Positions 30,105-38,634 of a stretch of DNA of 64,000 bases are shown one piece after another (within the stretch, counting starts at the first letter, position 1; every line of letters begins with the position of its first letter). A program made the position numbers and the translations under genes. The stretch spans positions 1,102,028 to 1,166,027 of the forward strand of contig NZ_JAKWJP010000001.1 of assembly GCF_022761035.1 (NCBI RefSeq). The letters are read 5' to 3'. This DNA is from Microbacterium sp. SS28. GTDB lineage: Bacteria > Actinomycetota > Actinomycetes > Actinomycetales > Microbacteriaceae. The notes beneath the pieces are model-generated. The model was given only the letters and a program-made list of their open reading frames with translations. It did no database searches and was not told where the DNA came from.

Positions 30105-30890
30105 ATGACACCCTCCTCACCTTCCGCTCCGCGCGCCTTCTCGACGATCAGCGTCGTCGGCGCCGGACGTCTCGGCCGAGTCCTCTCGCGGGCGCTCCGC
30201 GCGGCGGGCTTCACGGTCCACGGTCCGACGGGCCGCGGCGAGCGCGTCGAGCCCGCCGACGTCGTCCTGCTGTGCGTGCCGGACGACTCCATCGCGGCGG
30301 CCGCCGCCCAGGTCGCGGGCGCCGGCCGATGGATCGGCCACACCTCCGGCGCGACGCCGCTCGCGGGCCTGCCGGTCGACTTCTCGCTGCATCCGCTCCA
30401 GTCGTTCGTCGGCGACGAGGGTCCCGACGCGTTCCAGGGCATCGGCTGCGCCATCGCGGGGACGAGCGAAGAGGCGACGGATGCCGCGCTCGCGCTCGCG
30501 ACCGCGCTCGGCGCGCATCCCTTCACGATCGCCGACCCGCACCGCGCCGCGTATCACGCGGCCGCGTCGATCGCGTCGAACTTCCTCGTGACGCTCGAGG
30601 ACGCGGCCGAGCGCATCGCGGGCGCCGCCGGGCTCTCGCCCGCCGACGCGCGGGAGCTGCTCGCACCGCTCGTGCGGCGCACGGTCGAGAACTGGGCCTC
30701 ACTCGGTCCCGAGTCGGCGCTCACGGGACCCGTCGCCCGCGGTGACGAAGAGACACTCGCCCGCCAGCGCGCCGCCGTCGCGGACGCCGGGCCCGACCTG
30801 CTGCCGCTCTTCGACGTCCTGACGCAGCACACGCGCGCCCTCGCGGCCCGCGCGGCGGATGCCGCCTCGTCCGAGGCGTTCGTCTCGTGA
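30105..30890 (+). CDS. Rossmann-like/DUF2520 protein at the head of the pantothenate operon
   Basis: The 261-residue protein has an NAD(P)-binding start (ISVVGAGRLGRVLSRALRAA, residues 15-34), the VVLLCVPDDSI strand, and a helical C-terminal domain of the DUF2520 type with AAYHAAASIASNFLVTLEDA near residue 150. It resembles ketopantoate-reductase/F420-dependent oxidoreductase folds. Its stop overlaps the panC start, so it is co-expressed with panC, panD and panB. No panE is seen, and a reductase role in the same pathway is a reasonable but unproven inference. Confidence 0.87.
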   Translation: MTPSSPSAPRAFSTISVVGAGRLGRVLSRALRAAGFTVHGPTGRGERVEPADVVLLCVPDDSIAAAAAQVAGAGRWIGHTSGATPLAGLPVDFSLHPLQSFVGDEGPDAFQGIGCAIAGTSEEATDAALALATALGAHPFTIADPHRAAYHAAASIASNFLVTLEDAAERIAGAAGLSPADARELLAPLVRRTVENWASLGPESALTGPVARGDEETLARQRAAVADAGPDLLPLFDVLTQHTRALAARAADAASSEAFVS

Positions 30891-31732
30891 GGATCGTCCG
30901 GACCGTCGCCGACGTGCGCGCCGCCGTCGCCGACGCGCGCTCGCGCGGCGAGATCGTGGGCCTCGTCCCGACGATGGGCGCGTTCCACGAGGGCCACCTC
31001 TCGCTCATCCGCCAGGCGCGCGCCGAGAGCGGCCTCGTCGTCGTCTCGCTCTTCGTCAATCCGACGCAGTTCGGCGCGAACGAGGACCTCTCGGCCTACC
31101 CCCGCGATGAGGAGCGGGATGCCGCGCTCGCGCGCGATGCGGGCGTCGACATCCTCTTCGCGCCGGCCGTCGGCGAGGTCTATCCGGACGGCTTCGCGAC
31201 CACGATCCACATCTCGGGGATCACCGAGGTGCTGTGCGGAGCCGTGCGCGGCCCGCACCACTTCGACGGCGTCGCAACGGTCGTGGCGAAGCTCTTCGCG
31301 ATCGTCGCCCCCGACGCCGCCTACTTCGGACAGAAGGACGCGCAGCAGATCGTCGTCGTGCGACGGCTCGTGCGCGACCTCGACATCCCCGTCCGGATCG
31401 TCGCGTGCCCCATCGTGCGCGAGGCGGACGGCCTCGCGATGAGCTCGCGCAACGTGTACCTCGACGCCGAGGCGCGCGCGCAGGCGACGGCGCTCAACCG
31501 CGCGCTCTCCGCCGCCGAAGCCGCGGTCGCGGCGGGGCGCACAGACGCCGCGAGCGTGCTCGCGGCGGCGCACGCCGAGCTCGCGGCATCCGGAATCGTG
31601 CCCGAGTACCTCGAGCTGCGCTCCCCCGACGACCTGCGGCCCGTCGACGTCGTCGCAAGGCCGGCCCTGCTCGCCGTCGCGGCGCGCGTCGGCCGCGCAC
31701 GCCTCATCGACAACCGGATCCTGGAGGCCTGA
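30887..31732 (+). CDS. panC: Pantothenate synthetase
   Basis: PanC joins pantoate and beta-alanine with ATP. The 281-residue protein has the nucleotidyltransferase motif [17 protein letters not shown] (about residues 27-43), the [10 protein letters not shown] segment, the FGQKDAQQ motif near residue 145 and the KMSKS-like SSRNVYLD near 185. GTG 30887 overlaps the DUF2520 stop (GTGA). All pathway motifs are intact. Confidence 0.96.
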   Translation: MRIVRTVADVRAAVADARSRGEIVGLVPTMGAFHEGHLSLIRQARAESGLVVVSLFVNPTQFGANEDLSAYPRDEERDAALARDAGVDILFAPAVGEVYPDGFATTIHISGITEVLCGAVRGPHHFDGVATVVAKLFAIVAPDAAYFGQKDAQQIVVVRRLVRDLDIPVRIVACPIVREADGLAMSSRNVYLDAEARAQATALNRALSAAEAAVAAGRTDAASVLAAAHAELAASGIVPEYLELRSPDDLRPVDVVARPALLAVAARVGRARLIDNRILEA

Positions 31733-32121
31733 TGCGCCGAACGATGCTCAAGTCGAAGATCCACCGTGCGACAGTGACCGGCAGCGACCTCAACTACGTG
31801 GGCTCGATCACGATCGACCCCGAGCTGCTCGAAGCCTCCGACATCCGCGAGCACGAGCAGGTGCACGTCGTCGACGTCGACAACGGAGCGCGATTCGAGA
31901 CGTACACGATCGCTGGAGTGCGCGGATCGGGCGAGATCCAGGTCAACGGCGCGGCGGCGCGGCTCGTCCACCACGGGGACACCGTCATCGTCATCTCCTA
32001 CGCCGACTACGACGAGGCCGAGCTCGCGGGCTACGAGCCGATCGTCGTGCACGTCGGCCGCGACAACGCGATCGTGTCCGTCGACGACGCCGTCGCCGAA
32101 CTCCGCGGAGCGCTCGCGTGA
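31732..32121 (+). CDS. panD: Aspartate 1-decarboxylase precursor
   Basis: PanD makes beta-alanine from aspartate using a pyruvoyl group formed by self-cleavage. The 129-residue precursor has the cleavage site Gly-Ser in [10 protein letters not shown] near residue 25 and the conserved GARFETYTI and [12 protein letters not shown] segments. The start ATG overlaps the panC stop (TGATG); the second Met at residue 5 is the more conserved N-terminus in this family. Self-cleavage in actinobacteria usually needs no PanM partner. Confidence 0.95.
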   Translation: MRRTMLKSKIHRATVTGSDLNYVGSITIDPELLEASDIREHEQVHVVDVDNGARFETYTIAGVRGSGEIQVNGAAARLVHHGDTVIVISYADYDEAELAGYEPIVVHVGRDNAIVSVDDAVAELRGALA

Positions 32122-33005
32122 GCGTGCACGGCGCGGCATCCGTCCCCTCCGAACCGCGGCGCAAGGTCACCTTCGCCGATCTCGCGGCGAAGAAGGCGAC
32201 CGGCGAGCCGATCGCGATGGTGACGGCCTACGACCACCCGACCGCGCAGATCGTCGATGCCGGGGGCGTCGACATCGTGCTCGTCGGAGACTCCGCCGCC
32301 ATGACGGTGCTCGGCTACGACAGCACCGTGCCCGTCACGATCGACGAGATGCTCATGCTCACTGCGGCCGTCCGCCGCGGGCTCTCGACGCCGCTCCTCG
32401 TCGCCGACCTGCCGTTCGGGTCGTACGAGGGGTCGGACGAGCTGGCCGTCGCGACCGCCCAGCGCTTCATCAAGACGACCGGCGCCGACGCCGTCAAGAT
32501 CGAGCGCGGCGGCACCTCGATCGACCGCGCCCGCGCGATCGTCGCGGCCGGCATCCCGGTCATGGGCCACGTCGGGCTCACGCCGCAGACCGCCGCGGTG
32601 CTCGGCGGCTACCGCTCGCAGGGCCGTACGGCCGACGAGGCGCTCGCGGTGTGCCGCGCCGCCCTCGCGCTGCAGCAGGCGGGCTGCTTCGCCGTCGTCT
32701 TCGAGGCCATCCCGAGCGACGTGACCGAGGCTGTCATGCCGCTCATGCAGGTGCCCGTCATCGGGATCGGCGCGGGCTCCGGCACCGACGGACAGGTGCT
32801 CGTCTTCCACGATCTGCTGGGCATCTACGGCGGCCGTCCCGCCAAGTTCGTCAAGCAGTACGCACGGCTGCGGTCCGTCATGATCGAGGGCGTCGCGGAG
32901 TATGCGGCCGACGTCCGCACGGGAGGCTACCCCGCCCCCGAGCACGGGTACTCGATGGCTCCCGAGGAGTCCGCCCGCCTGCGCGAGCTGCTCGCGGGTC
33001 TCTGA
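32118..33005 (+). CDS. panB: 3-methyl-2-oxobutanoate hydroxymethyltransferase
   Basis: PanB makes ketopantoate from ketoisovalerate. The 295-residue barrel shows [40 protein letters not shown], the metal-site [12 protein letters not shown] near residue 92, and GHVGLTPQ near 150. GTG 32118 overlaps the panD stop (GTGA). With panC and panD it supplies the pantothenate pathway except for ketopantoate reduction. Confidence 0.96.
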   Translation: MSVHGAASVPSEPRRKVTFADLAAKKATGEPIAMVTAYDHPTAQIVDAGGVDIVLVGDSAAMTVLGYDSTVPVTIDEMLMLTAAVRRGLSTPLLVADLPFGSYEGSDELAVATAQRFIKTTGADAVKIERGGTSIDRARAIVAAGIPVMGHVGLTPQTAAVLGGYRSQGRTADEALAVCRAALALQQAGCFAVVFEAIPSDVTEAVMPLMQVPVIGIGAGSGTDGQVLVFHDLLGIYGGRPAKFVKQYARLRSVMIEGVAEYAADVRTGGYPAPEHGYSMAPEESARLRELLAGL

Positions 33006-33021
33006 CCGCCCGCCTTCTCCG

Positions 33022-33873
33022 TCAGGTCAGGTAGGCGTCCACGAGCAGCGGACCCCGGATGTCGCGGAAGACGTCGATGAGCTGGGCGAGTCCCTTGCGT
33101 CCCATCTTCGCGACCTGGAGGTCGTGCGGCCCGAGCTTCTCGAGCCTGCCCGTGCGGATGCGCACGACCTCCCAGTGCGCCGCCCGCAGCGCGCGGTCCT
33201 TGCGGCGGTCGGCGTCTTCTCGGCCGCCGACGTGCTCGAGCCCGAACCGGCCCGGAGTGTCGTACTCGATCGCGATGCGCAGTTCGGGCAGCAGGATGTC
33301 GGGCCACACCTCGACGTGGTCGAAGAACGGGCGGCTCACGCGCACGGCGTTGAGCCCCGTCGTGACGGCGAGACGCCCGAACACGTCGGCGCGCAGCTGC
33401 CCCTCGACGGCCGACGCGGGCGCCGGCGCGCACACGCTCGCGAACGGCTCGCCGACGGGCACCGCGGGCGTCTTGGCGCACAGCGGCTTGGCTGTCTTCG
33501 GGCGTTTCGCGCGCGCTGACGCGGGGACGCGCGCACGCGGCGCCTCGCCGGGCCACGGCGTGCGCGCGGGCTTGGCGAGCGACGTGCAGTCCGGGCACCA
33601 CGCCGAGCGGCGCCTCTCGCGCCCGGGTCGCGCACGCTGCTCGGTCGGCGTCGCGGCGAAGGTGTGCCCGGCCTCGCACTGCCACAGCAGCAGGACGTCG
33701 GCAGCGGGCGGGATCTGCGTCAGCGTGATCCCGGCGTTGAGGTCGGGATGGTATTGCCGGATCAGCGCGGGGTACGGAGCCCACGCCTCGCGGTATGTGC
33801 CGATCGGGTACGGCACGTCGGCGCCGCGCGAGAACTGCCGGCGCGCCCACCACGCCTCCACCCGCTCTGCCAT
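33022..33873 (-). CDS. Zinc-ribbon (DUF4379-type) protein with nuclease-like C-terminal domain
   Basis: The 283-residue protein combines an N-terminal zinc ribbon of the DUF4379 style (WQCEAGHTF near residue 65, then WCPDC near 92) with a basic linker (RAKRPKTAKPLCAKTP) and a C-terminal domain resembling very-short-patch/PD-(D/E)xK endonucleases. That domain has PDILLPELRIAIEYDTPGRF near residue 200 and RKDRALRAAHWEVVRIRTG near 230. Catalytic residues are not proven. It could be a stand-alone DNA-binding nuclease. It has no modification or defence partner nearby. Its start lies 21 bases from the stop of the upstream TetR gene. Confidence 0.7.
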   Translation of the reverse strand: MAERVEAWWARRQFSRGADVPYPIGTYREAWAPYPALIRQYHPDLNAGITLTQIPPAADVLLLWQCEAGHTFAATPTEQRARPGRERRRSAWCPDCTSLAKPARTPWPGEAPRARVPASARAKRPKTAKPLCAKTPAVPVGEPFASVCAPAPASAVEGQLRADVFGRLAVTTGLNAVRVSRPFFDHVEVWPDILLPELRIAIEYDTPGRFGLEHVGGREDADRRKDRALRAAHWEVVRIRTGRLEKLGPHDLQVAKMGRKGLAQLIDVFRDIRGPLLVDAYLT

Positions 33874-33894
33874 GGAGGCACGGTAGCGCGGACC

Positions 33895-34509
33895 TCAGAC
33901 ACCGCGCGCCGGCGACTCCAGCAGCTGTTCGAGCAGGAGGAGCGCGGCGTCCTGCGGGGCGGACGCATCCAGCAGCCACTGCGTCTGCAGACCGTCCGAT
34001 GCCGCGACCACGAGTGCCGCGACGGCGAGCGGGTCGAGGTCGGGGCGGATGCGGCCCGCGACCTGACTGCGGCGCACGCGCTCGGCGAGGTCGGAGCGGA
34101 CCCGGTCGAAGCGCGTCGTCGCGAACTCGCGCGCCGCGGGATGCCCCTCCTCGAGCGCCGCCGCGACGAGCGTCGAGTACAGCTGCACGAGCCCCGCGAC
34201 CTCGCGGTTGGCGACGGTCCACTCGCGCATGATCTCGACGGGGGTCGCATCGGGGTTGCGCGGCTCGCGCTCGTCGCCGCGCCGCTCGGACTCGCGGTAC
34301 ACCGCGACCAGGAGCTCCTCGAGCGACCCGAAGTAGTGTGCGAGCGCCGCGTGCGTCACGCCGACCTCGGCCGCGATCGCGCGCAGGCTCGTGCGGTCCG
34401 AGCCGCGCTCGGCGAACACCTCGATGGCACGGTCGAGGATCTCCTGGCGGCGCGCGACGCCTTTCGCGTACGAGCCGCGGGAGCGCGGGTTCGCGGGCTC
34501 ATCGGGCAT
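33895..34509 (-). CDS. TetR-family regulator
   Basis: The 204-residue protein has a TetR helix-turn-helix: TSLRAIAAEVGVTHAALAHY (residues 41-60), then FGSLEELLVAVY. The helical ligand domain (VAALVVAASDGLQTQWLLD near residue 165) resembles the BetI-like C-terminal family. It stands between the nuclease-like gene and efeB. A palindrome 19 bases upstream of its start is the likely autoregulatory site. No target other than itself and perhaps the downstream nuclease-like gene is evident. Confidence 0.88.
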   Translation of the reverse strand: MPDEPANPRSRGSYAKGVARRQEILDRAIEVFAERGSDRTSLRAIAAEVGVTHAALAHYFGSLEELLVAVYRESERRGDEREPRNPDATPVEIMREWTVANREVAGLVQLYSTLVAAALEEGHPAAREFATTRFDRVRSDLAERVRRSQVAGRIRPDLDPLAVAALVVAASDGLQTQWLLDASAPQDAALLLLEQLLESPARGV

Positions 34510-34528
34510 GATGGCATCCTACTCGCAC

Positions 34529-34548
34529 AAACCTCCATGCGGAGGTTT
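34529..34548. promoter_or_regulatory. Palindrome AAACCTCC-ATGC-GGAGGTTT, likely TetR operator
   Basis: Two perfect 8-base arms surround a 4-base centre, 19 bases upstream of the TetR start. Read on the plus strand it is followed by a T-run and could look like a terminator, but no plus-strand gene reads into it. An operator overlapping the TetR promoter is the better reading. Confidence 0.65.
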
Positions 34549-34587
34549 TTTCTCCGCTCAGACGCGGGTCGGGCGCGACGTCGCGGC

Positions 34588-35904
34588 TCAGGCGAAGAGC
34601 CCCGCCCCGACGTACGACCCGGGTGCGGCGCCGGGCGGGACTGCCCAGATGCCGGATCCGACGTGGCGCAGGTATTCGTTCATGACGTCGGTCGACAAGG
34701 ACCGCTGCAGCCGCACGAACTGCTCGGGGCTGCGCTGGAACGAGAGGAAGAACAGGCCCGCGTCGAGGCGCCCGAGCTCGTTGTTGCCGTCGACGAAGTT
34801 GTAGCCGCGGCGAAGGATCCGGGTGCCGTCGTTGAAGTCGGGGTGCGCGAGCCGCACATGGCTCGCGACGGGGATCGCGGGCGTGCCGTCGGCCGCCTCG
34901 GCCGCGAAGTCGGGCTCGGTGAACTCCCGTCCGCCCGAGAGCGGCGCGCCGCTGCCCTTCTCGCGTCCGATGATCGAGTTCTGCTCCGACAGGCGCACGC
35001 GATCCCACGTCTCGACGAGCATCGCGATCTTGCGCGCGACGAGGTACGAGCCGCCGGCCATCCAGTCGGGGCGATCGGATGCCGCGACCCACACGTGCTC
35101 GTCGAGGGCCGCCGTGTCGTCGGCGAGGATGTTGGCCGTGCCGTCCTTGAACCCGAACAGATTGCGCGGCGTCGACTGATCGGCCGCCGTGCGGGACGTG
35201 CGCCCGAAGCCGAGCTGCGACCAGCGCAGCCGCGCCCGCCCGAAGGCGATGCGACTCAGATTGCGGATCGCGTGCACAGCGACCTGCGGGTCGTCGGCGC
35301 ACGCCTGGATGCACAGGTCGCCCCCGGACGTCGCGGGGTCGAGGTCGTCGCCGAGGAACGCGGGGAGCTTCTCGAGCCCCGCAGGCCGCTGCGCCGCGAT
35401 GCCGTACCGGTCGACGCCGTCCGCCTCGAAGAGCGTGGGGCCGAAGCCGAACGTGATCGTGAGCCCGCTCGCGGTGAGCCCCTGGGCCTCGCCGGTGTCG
35501 TCCGGCGGCGCTTCGGGCGATCCCCCGACCGCGCCGGTCGCACTGACGTCGAGGCCCTGCACGAGACGGGACGCGGCGTACGACCAGTCCTGCAGGAGCG
35601 CGACGAGGTCGTCCCGGTCGGTGCGCTCCATCATGTCGAACGACGCGAAGTGCAGGTGGTCCTGCACGCGCGTCTTGATGCCGGCCTGATGCGCGCCGAA
35701 GAAGGCGTAGCCGGCCTCGGCGGCCTCCCGATCCTTCGCGCGTGCCGCGATGCTCCCGGCCGACCCGAGGCTCGCACCGACGGCGAGGCCCGCGGCACCG
35801 GCACCGATCGCGAGACCCGTGAGCAGACCGCGCCGCGACACGCCCGACGACCCGGCCGGTTCGGCGGCGGGGGTCGGGTTCTCGTCGGGAGCGGTCGGGC
35901 TCAC
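34588..35904 (-). CDS. efeB: Iron uptake Dyp-type heme peroxidase EfeB
   Basis: EfeB is the exported heme peroxidase of the EfeUOB iron system. The 438-residue precursor begins with a twin-arginine signal (SRRGLLTGLAIGAGAAGLAV, about residues 23-42). The mature part has the Dyp motif GFKDGTAN near residue 255 and the heme-ligand region IPVASHVRLAHP near 350. GTG 35904 is one base past the efeO stop, so the two genes are tightly coupled. It is the last gene of the efe operon. Confidence 0.94.
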   Translation of the reverse strand: MSPTAPDENPTPAAEPAGSSGVSRRGLLTGLAIGAGAAGLAVGASLGSAGSIAARAKDREAAEAGYAFFGAHQAGIKTRVQDHLHFASFDMMERTDRDDLVALLQDWSYAASRLVQGLDVSATGAVGGSPEAPPDDTGEAQGLTASGLTITFGFGPTLFEADGVDRYGIAAQRPAGLEKLPAFLGDDLDPATSGGDLCIQACADDPQVAVHAIRNLSRIAFGRARLRWSQLGFGRTSRTAADQSTPRNLFGFKDGTANILADDTAALDEHVWVAASDRPDWMAGGSYLVARKIAMLVETWDRVRLSEQNSIIGREKGSGAPLSGGREFTEPDFAAEAADGTPAIPVASHVRLAHPDFNDGTRILRRGYNFVDGNNELGRLDAGLFFLSFQRSPEQFVRLQRSLSTDVMNEYLRHVGSGIWAVPPGAAPGSYVGAGLFA

Positions 35905-35905
35905 G

Positions 35906-37135
35906 TCACGCCAGGGCGGTCGCGGTGAGCTGCGACAGGGGCTCGGCGAGCGCGTTGATGAGGTCGGTCAGCGCGCGCTTGTCCTCCTCGGTCAGCACGG
36001 CGTAGTCCACGAACCCCGCCGCGAGCGAGCCGTGCGCGGCGAGCGCGGCCTCGAGATCGGCGTAGCCCGCCGTGATCTCCTCCGTCAGCGCGGCGCCCTC
36101 GTCGCCCGACGACGCGGCGAAGTCCTCGACGAGCGAGAACGCCATCTTGGAGCCCTCGACGTTGGCGGCGAAGTCCGAGAGGTCGGTGCCCGACCACCAG
36201 TCCTCCTCGCCCTGGATCTTGCCGGTCGCGACCTCGTCGAGCAGCGCGATGGCGCCGTTGGAGATGCCGGCGATGCCCTGCGCGTCGAGCGCTGCCTGGA
36301 AGTCGTCGGAGTGGACGTAGTCGAACAGCTCCTGCACGTCGGCGATGAGCTGGTCGCCGTACGCGGCACGCTCGGCGGGTGTCGAGGGCGCCCAGTCCTG
36401 CCACGCGGGCGTCTCGCCGTCGGCGTTGAGCGCGTCGGCCGCGGGAACCCAGAGGTCCTTCTCGATGCGGTGGAAGCCCGTCCAATCGAGACCCTCCGCG
36501 ACGGCGTCGACCTCGCGGTAGTCGATGCGCGGGTCGAGGTCGCCGAGCGCCTCGGCGACGGGCTCGATCCGCTCGTAGTACGCGCGGACCTGCGGGAACT
36601 GCGCCTGGGCGGCCGCGTCGTCGCCGGACTCGTACGCGGTCGCGAACGCCTCGACGGCGGGCAGCAGCTGGCCGACCTGGTCCTTGACGAAGGCCGCGTA
36701 GAGGTCGACCGCCTGCTGCTTGAGCTCGGCGTCCGGCCCGTCGACGGCGACCGTCTCGCCCGACACCGAGAAGCCGGCGCGGCCGACGCCGTCGCCGACC
36801 ATGCCCGGCTTGCACAGCGTGAAGTACTCGCCCGGCTGCGCGACGACCGTCAGCGTTCTGGATGCCCCGGGGGCGATGTTCTCGGCCTCGCCGACGATCC
36901 GCAGGCCGTCCTCTGCGAGCAGGTAGAACTCCGTCACGTCGTCGCCGGCGTTCGTGACCTCGAACGCGAGTGTTCCGCTCTCGACCGCAGCGGTCGAGAC
37001 GTCGCAGCCGTCCGCCGTGGAGGTGACGGTCAGGGCGTCGGCGGTGGCCGTGTCGGCCTTCGCGACGCATCCGGAGAGCGCGAGTGCTCCGACGGCGACG
37101 ACGGCGAGGGCTCCGACGAGACGGTGCGCGGTCAT
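35906..37135 (-). CDS. efeO: Iron uptake lipoprotein EfeO
   Basis: EfeO is the periplasmic or surface iron-binding partner of EfeU. The 409-residue protein has a lipoprotein signal (LVGALAVVAVGALALSGC, cysteine near residue 23), a cupredoxin-like domain with FYLLAEDGLRIVGE and EYFTLCKPGMVGDG, and a helical M75 peptidase-like domain with the metal motif HRIEKD (HxxE) near residue 219. ATG 37135 overlaps the efeU stop as ATGA. Confidence 0.94.
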   Translation of the reverse strand: MTAHRLVGALAVVAVGALALSGCVAKADTATADALTVTSTADGCDVSTAAVESGTLAFEVTNAGDDVTEFYLLAEDGLRIVGEAENIAPGASRTLTVVAQPGEYFTLCKPGMVGDGVGRAGFSVSGETVAVDGPDAELKQQAVDLYAAFVKDQVGQLLPAVEAFATAYESGDDAAAQAQFPQVRAYYERIEPVAEALGDLDPRIDYREVDAVAEGLDWTGFHRIEKDLWVPAADALNADGETPAWQDWAPSTPAERAAYGDQLIADVQELFDYVHSDDFQAALDAQGIAGISNGAIALLDEVATGKIQGEEDWWSGTDLSDFAANVEGSKMAFSLVEDFAASSGDEGAALTEEITAGYADLEAALAAHGSLAAGFVDYAVLTEEDKRALTDLINALAEPLSQLTATALA

Positions 37136-38082
37136 ACTTCTCCTTGCGGGACGGCGGGGGCGGCGGAGGCGCCGGAAGAGACGTGGACCCTGTCGGCGGG
37201 GCGCGCCGCGGGGCGGGCGAACTGGGCGCGGGCCCAGAGCGAGCCGACGATGCCGACGTAGAGCACCCACGCGACGACCTGCAGCCACGTCATCGCAGGC
37301 ATGAAGCCGACGGTGGCCTGCAGGATCGCGGCGAGCGGGCTCCCGGGCGGGATCGCGGCGCTCACGTCGAAGGCCCAGCCGAAGGGGAACGCCGCCCATC
37401 CGACGGCGACGGCGCCCGTCGCAGGGTCGATCGGCGCGGCGGCCGTGAAGGGGCCTGGCAGGACGCCTGCCTCCTGCAGGTCGTGGATGCCGTAGGCGAG
37501 CACACCGGCCGCGACGATCACGAGGAACGCGCCGGTCCACGTGAAGAAGGTGCGCAGGTCGAGGCGCAGCATGCCCCGCGCGAGGAGCCATCCGAGCAGC
37601 ACCGCGGCGGCGAGTCCCAGAAGGGCTCCGAGGAGCGCCGCGGGAGCGTCGCCGAACGACTGCACCATCGACCACAGCAGCAGCGTCGTCTCGACGCCCT
37701 CGCGCGCGACCGAGATGAAGCCGATCGCGACGATCGCCCACAGGGTGCCGGTCGCGAGCGCGCGGTCGAGGCCTCCCTCGAGGGACTTCTTCAGGGTGCG
37801 CGCCGTGCGCTGCATCCAGAAGATCATCCACGTCACCATCGCGACGGTGAACACCGAGAGCAGTCCGCCGAGCAGCTCCTGCCCCTCGAAGGTCAGCGAG
37901 TACGCGCCGAAGGTCAGAATCGCCCCGATGACGACGGCGAGCCCGACGGCGAGCCCGACGCCCGCCCACAGCCGGGGAAGCACGTCGCGACGCTCGAGAC
38001 GCGTGAGGTACGCGAGCAGGATGCCGACGACGAGGGCGGCTTCGAGGCCTTCACGGAGTCCGATGAGGAACGTCGCGAGCAC
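37132..38082 (-). CDS. efeU: Iron permease EfeU
   Basis: EfeU is the FTR1-type iron permease. The 316-residue protein has about seven membrane helices and the two REGxE iron motifs: REGLEAA at residues 10-16 and REGVETT near 128. The C-terminus is a 35-residue Ala/Pro-rich tail. GTG 38082 starts directly at the first helix. An IdeR/DtxR-type box lies 63 bases upstream, so the operon is probably induced when iron is scarce. Confidence 0.94.
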   Translation of the reverse strand: MLATFLIGLREGLEAALVVGILLAYLTRLERRDVLPRLWAGVGLAVGLAVVIGAILTFGAYSLTFEGQELLGGLLSVFTVAMVTWMIFWMQRTARTLKKSLEGGLDRALATGTLWAIVAIGFISVAREGVETTLLLWSMVQSFGDAPAALLGALLGLAAAVLLGWLLARGMLRLDLRTFFTWTGAFLVIVAAGVLAYGIHDLQEAGVLPGPFTAAAPIDPATGAVAVGWAAFPFGWAFDVSAAIPPGSPLAAILQATVGFMPAMTWLQVVAWVLYVGIVGSLWARAQFARPAARPADRVHVSSGASAAPAVPQGEV

Positions 38083-38145
38083 AGGTCGATCCAGACAGAG
38101 AGGGAAAAGAGATGCGGGATGCCGCACGGCAGGGCTGCTCGGGTG

Positions 38146-38164
38146 TGAGGGTAGCCTTACCTGC
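38146..38164 (-). promoter_or_regulatory. IdeR/DtxR-type iron box upstream of efeU
   Basis: On the minus strand the 19-mer GCAGGTAAGGCTACCCTCA matches 14 of 19 positions of the IdeR consensus TTAGGTTAGGCTAACCTAA, including the central AGGCTA. It lies in front of efeU, where repression by iron-loaded IdeR/DtxR is expected. Confidence 0.8.
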
Positions 38165-38634
38165 CTAACTATACGGCGCGGTCCGCGGGCGCGGCAATTC
38201 GCGCGCGTCACAATGCACGCCGCCGACGCGCCACTCCGTGTGGCAACCGGGCGCCGGTGTGCCGGATCTTGCGGGAAGCCTGCGCGGCGCGATGAACGAC
38301 GGGCCGTCCAGGCGGGCCATCGGCCCGGAAACGCGAAACGGCCCCCGGCCGGCTTGGGGATGCGCCTGGGGAAGCGCCCGACCGGGGACCTGCTCGCATC
38401 GCGCACTTCGTCCCTGGGGTCGAAGAGGCGGAGTCTTCATTGCGGAATCTCGGGAGAATCCACGTGTCGGTCGCTGCGAGGCCGTGCGGTCCGGGGTACC
38501 TGAACGCTCGGAGCAGACCCGACGCGTCGATGTTCTCACGACAGGTGCGAAATCACCTAGTCGCACACGCCCATGTGTCGATCGCGCGTGTCGCGAGGCG
38601 GCGGGAGCGGCATCCGATCCCTGCTCCGTGCTCG
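38165..38634. other. Gene-free stretch between efeU promoter and LacI gene
   Basis: About 470 bases hold no frame with a recognisable protein or a good start and ribosome site. Near 38300-38380 the DNA is very G/C-rich with local inverted words (CGGCCC/GGGCC). I see no tRNA, no known riboswitch pattern and no clear promoter. It may hold the efe leader start at its left edge and decayed sequence elsewhere. Confidence 0.5.

Noticed and set aside
38165..38634. Hidden gene between efeU and the LacI gene
   Set aside because: Open frames there have no ribosome site, no recognisable domain and antisense-type composition.
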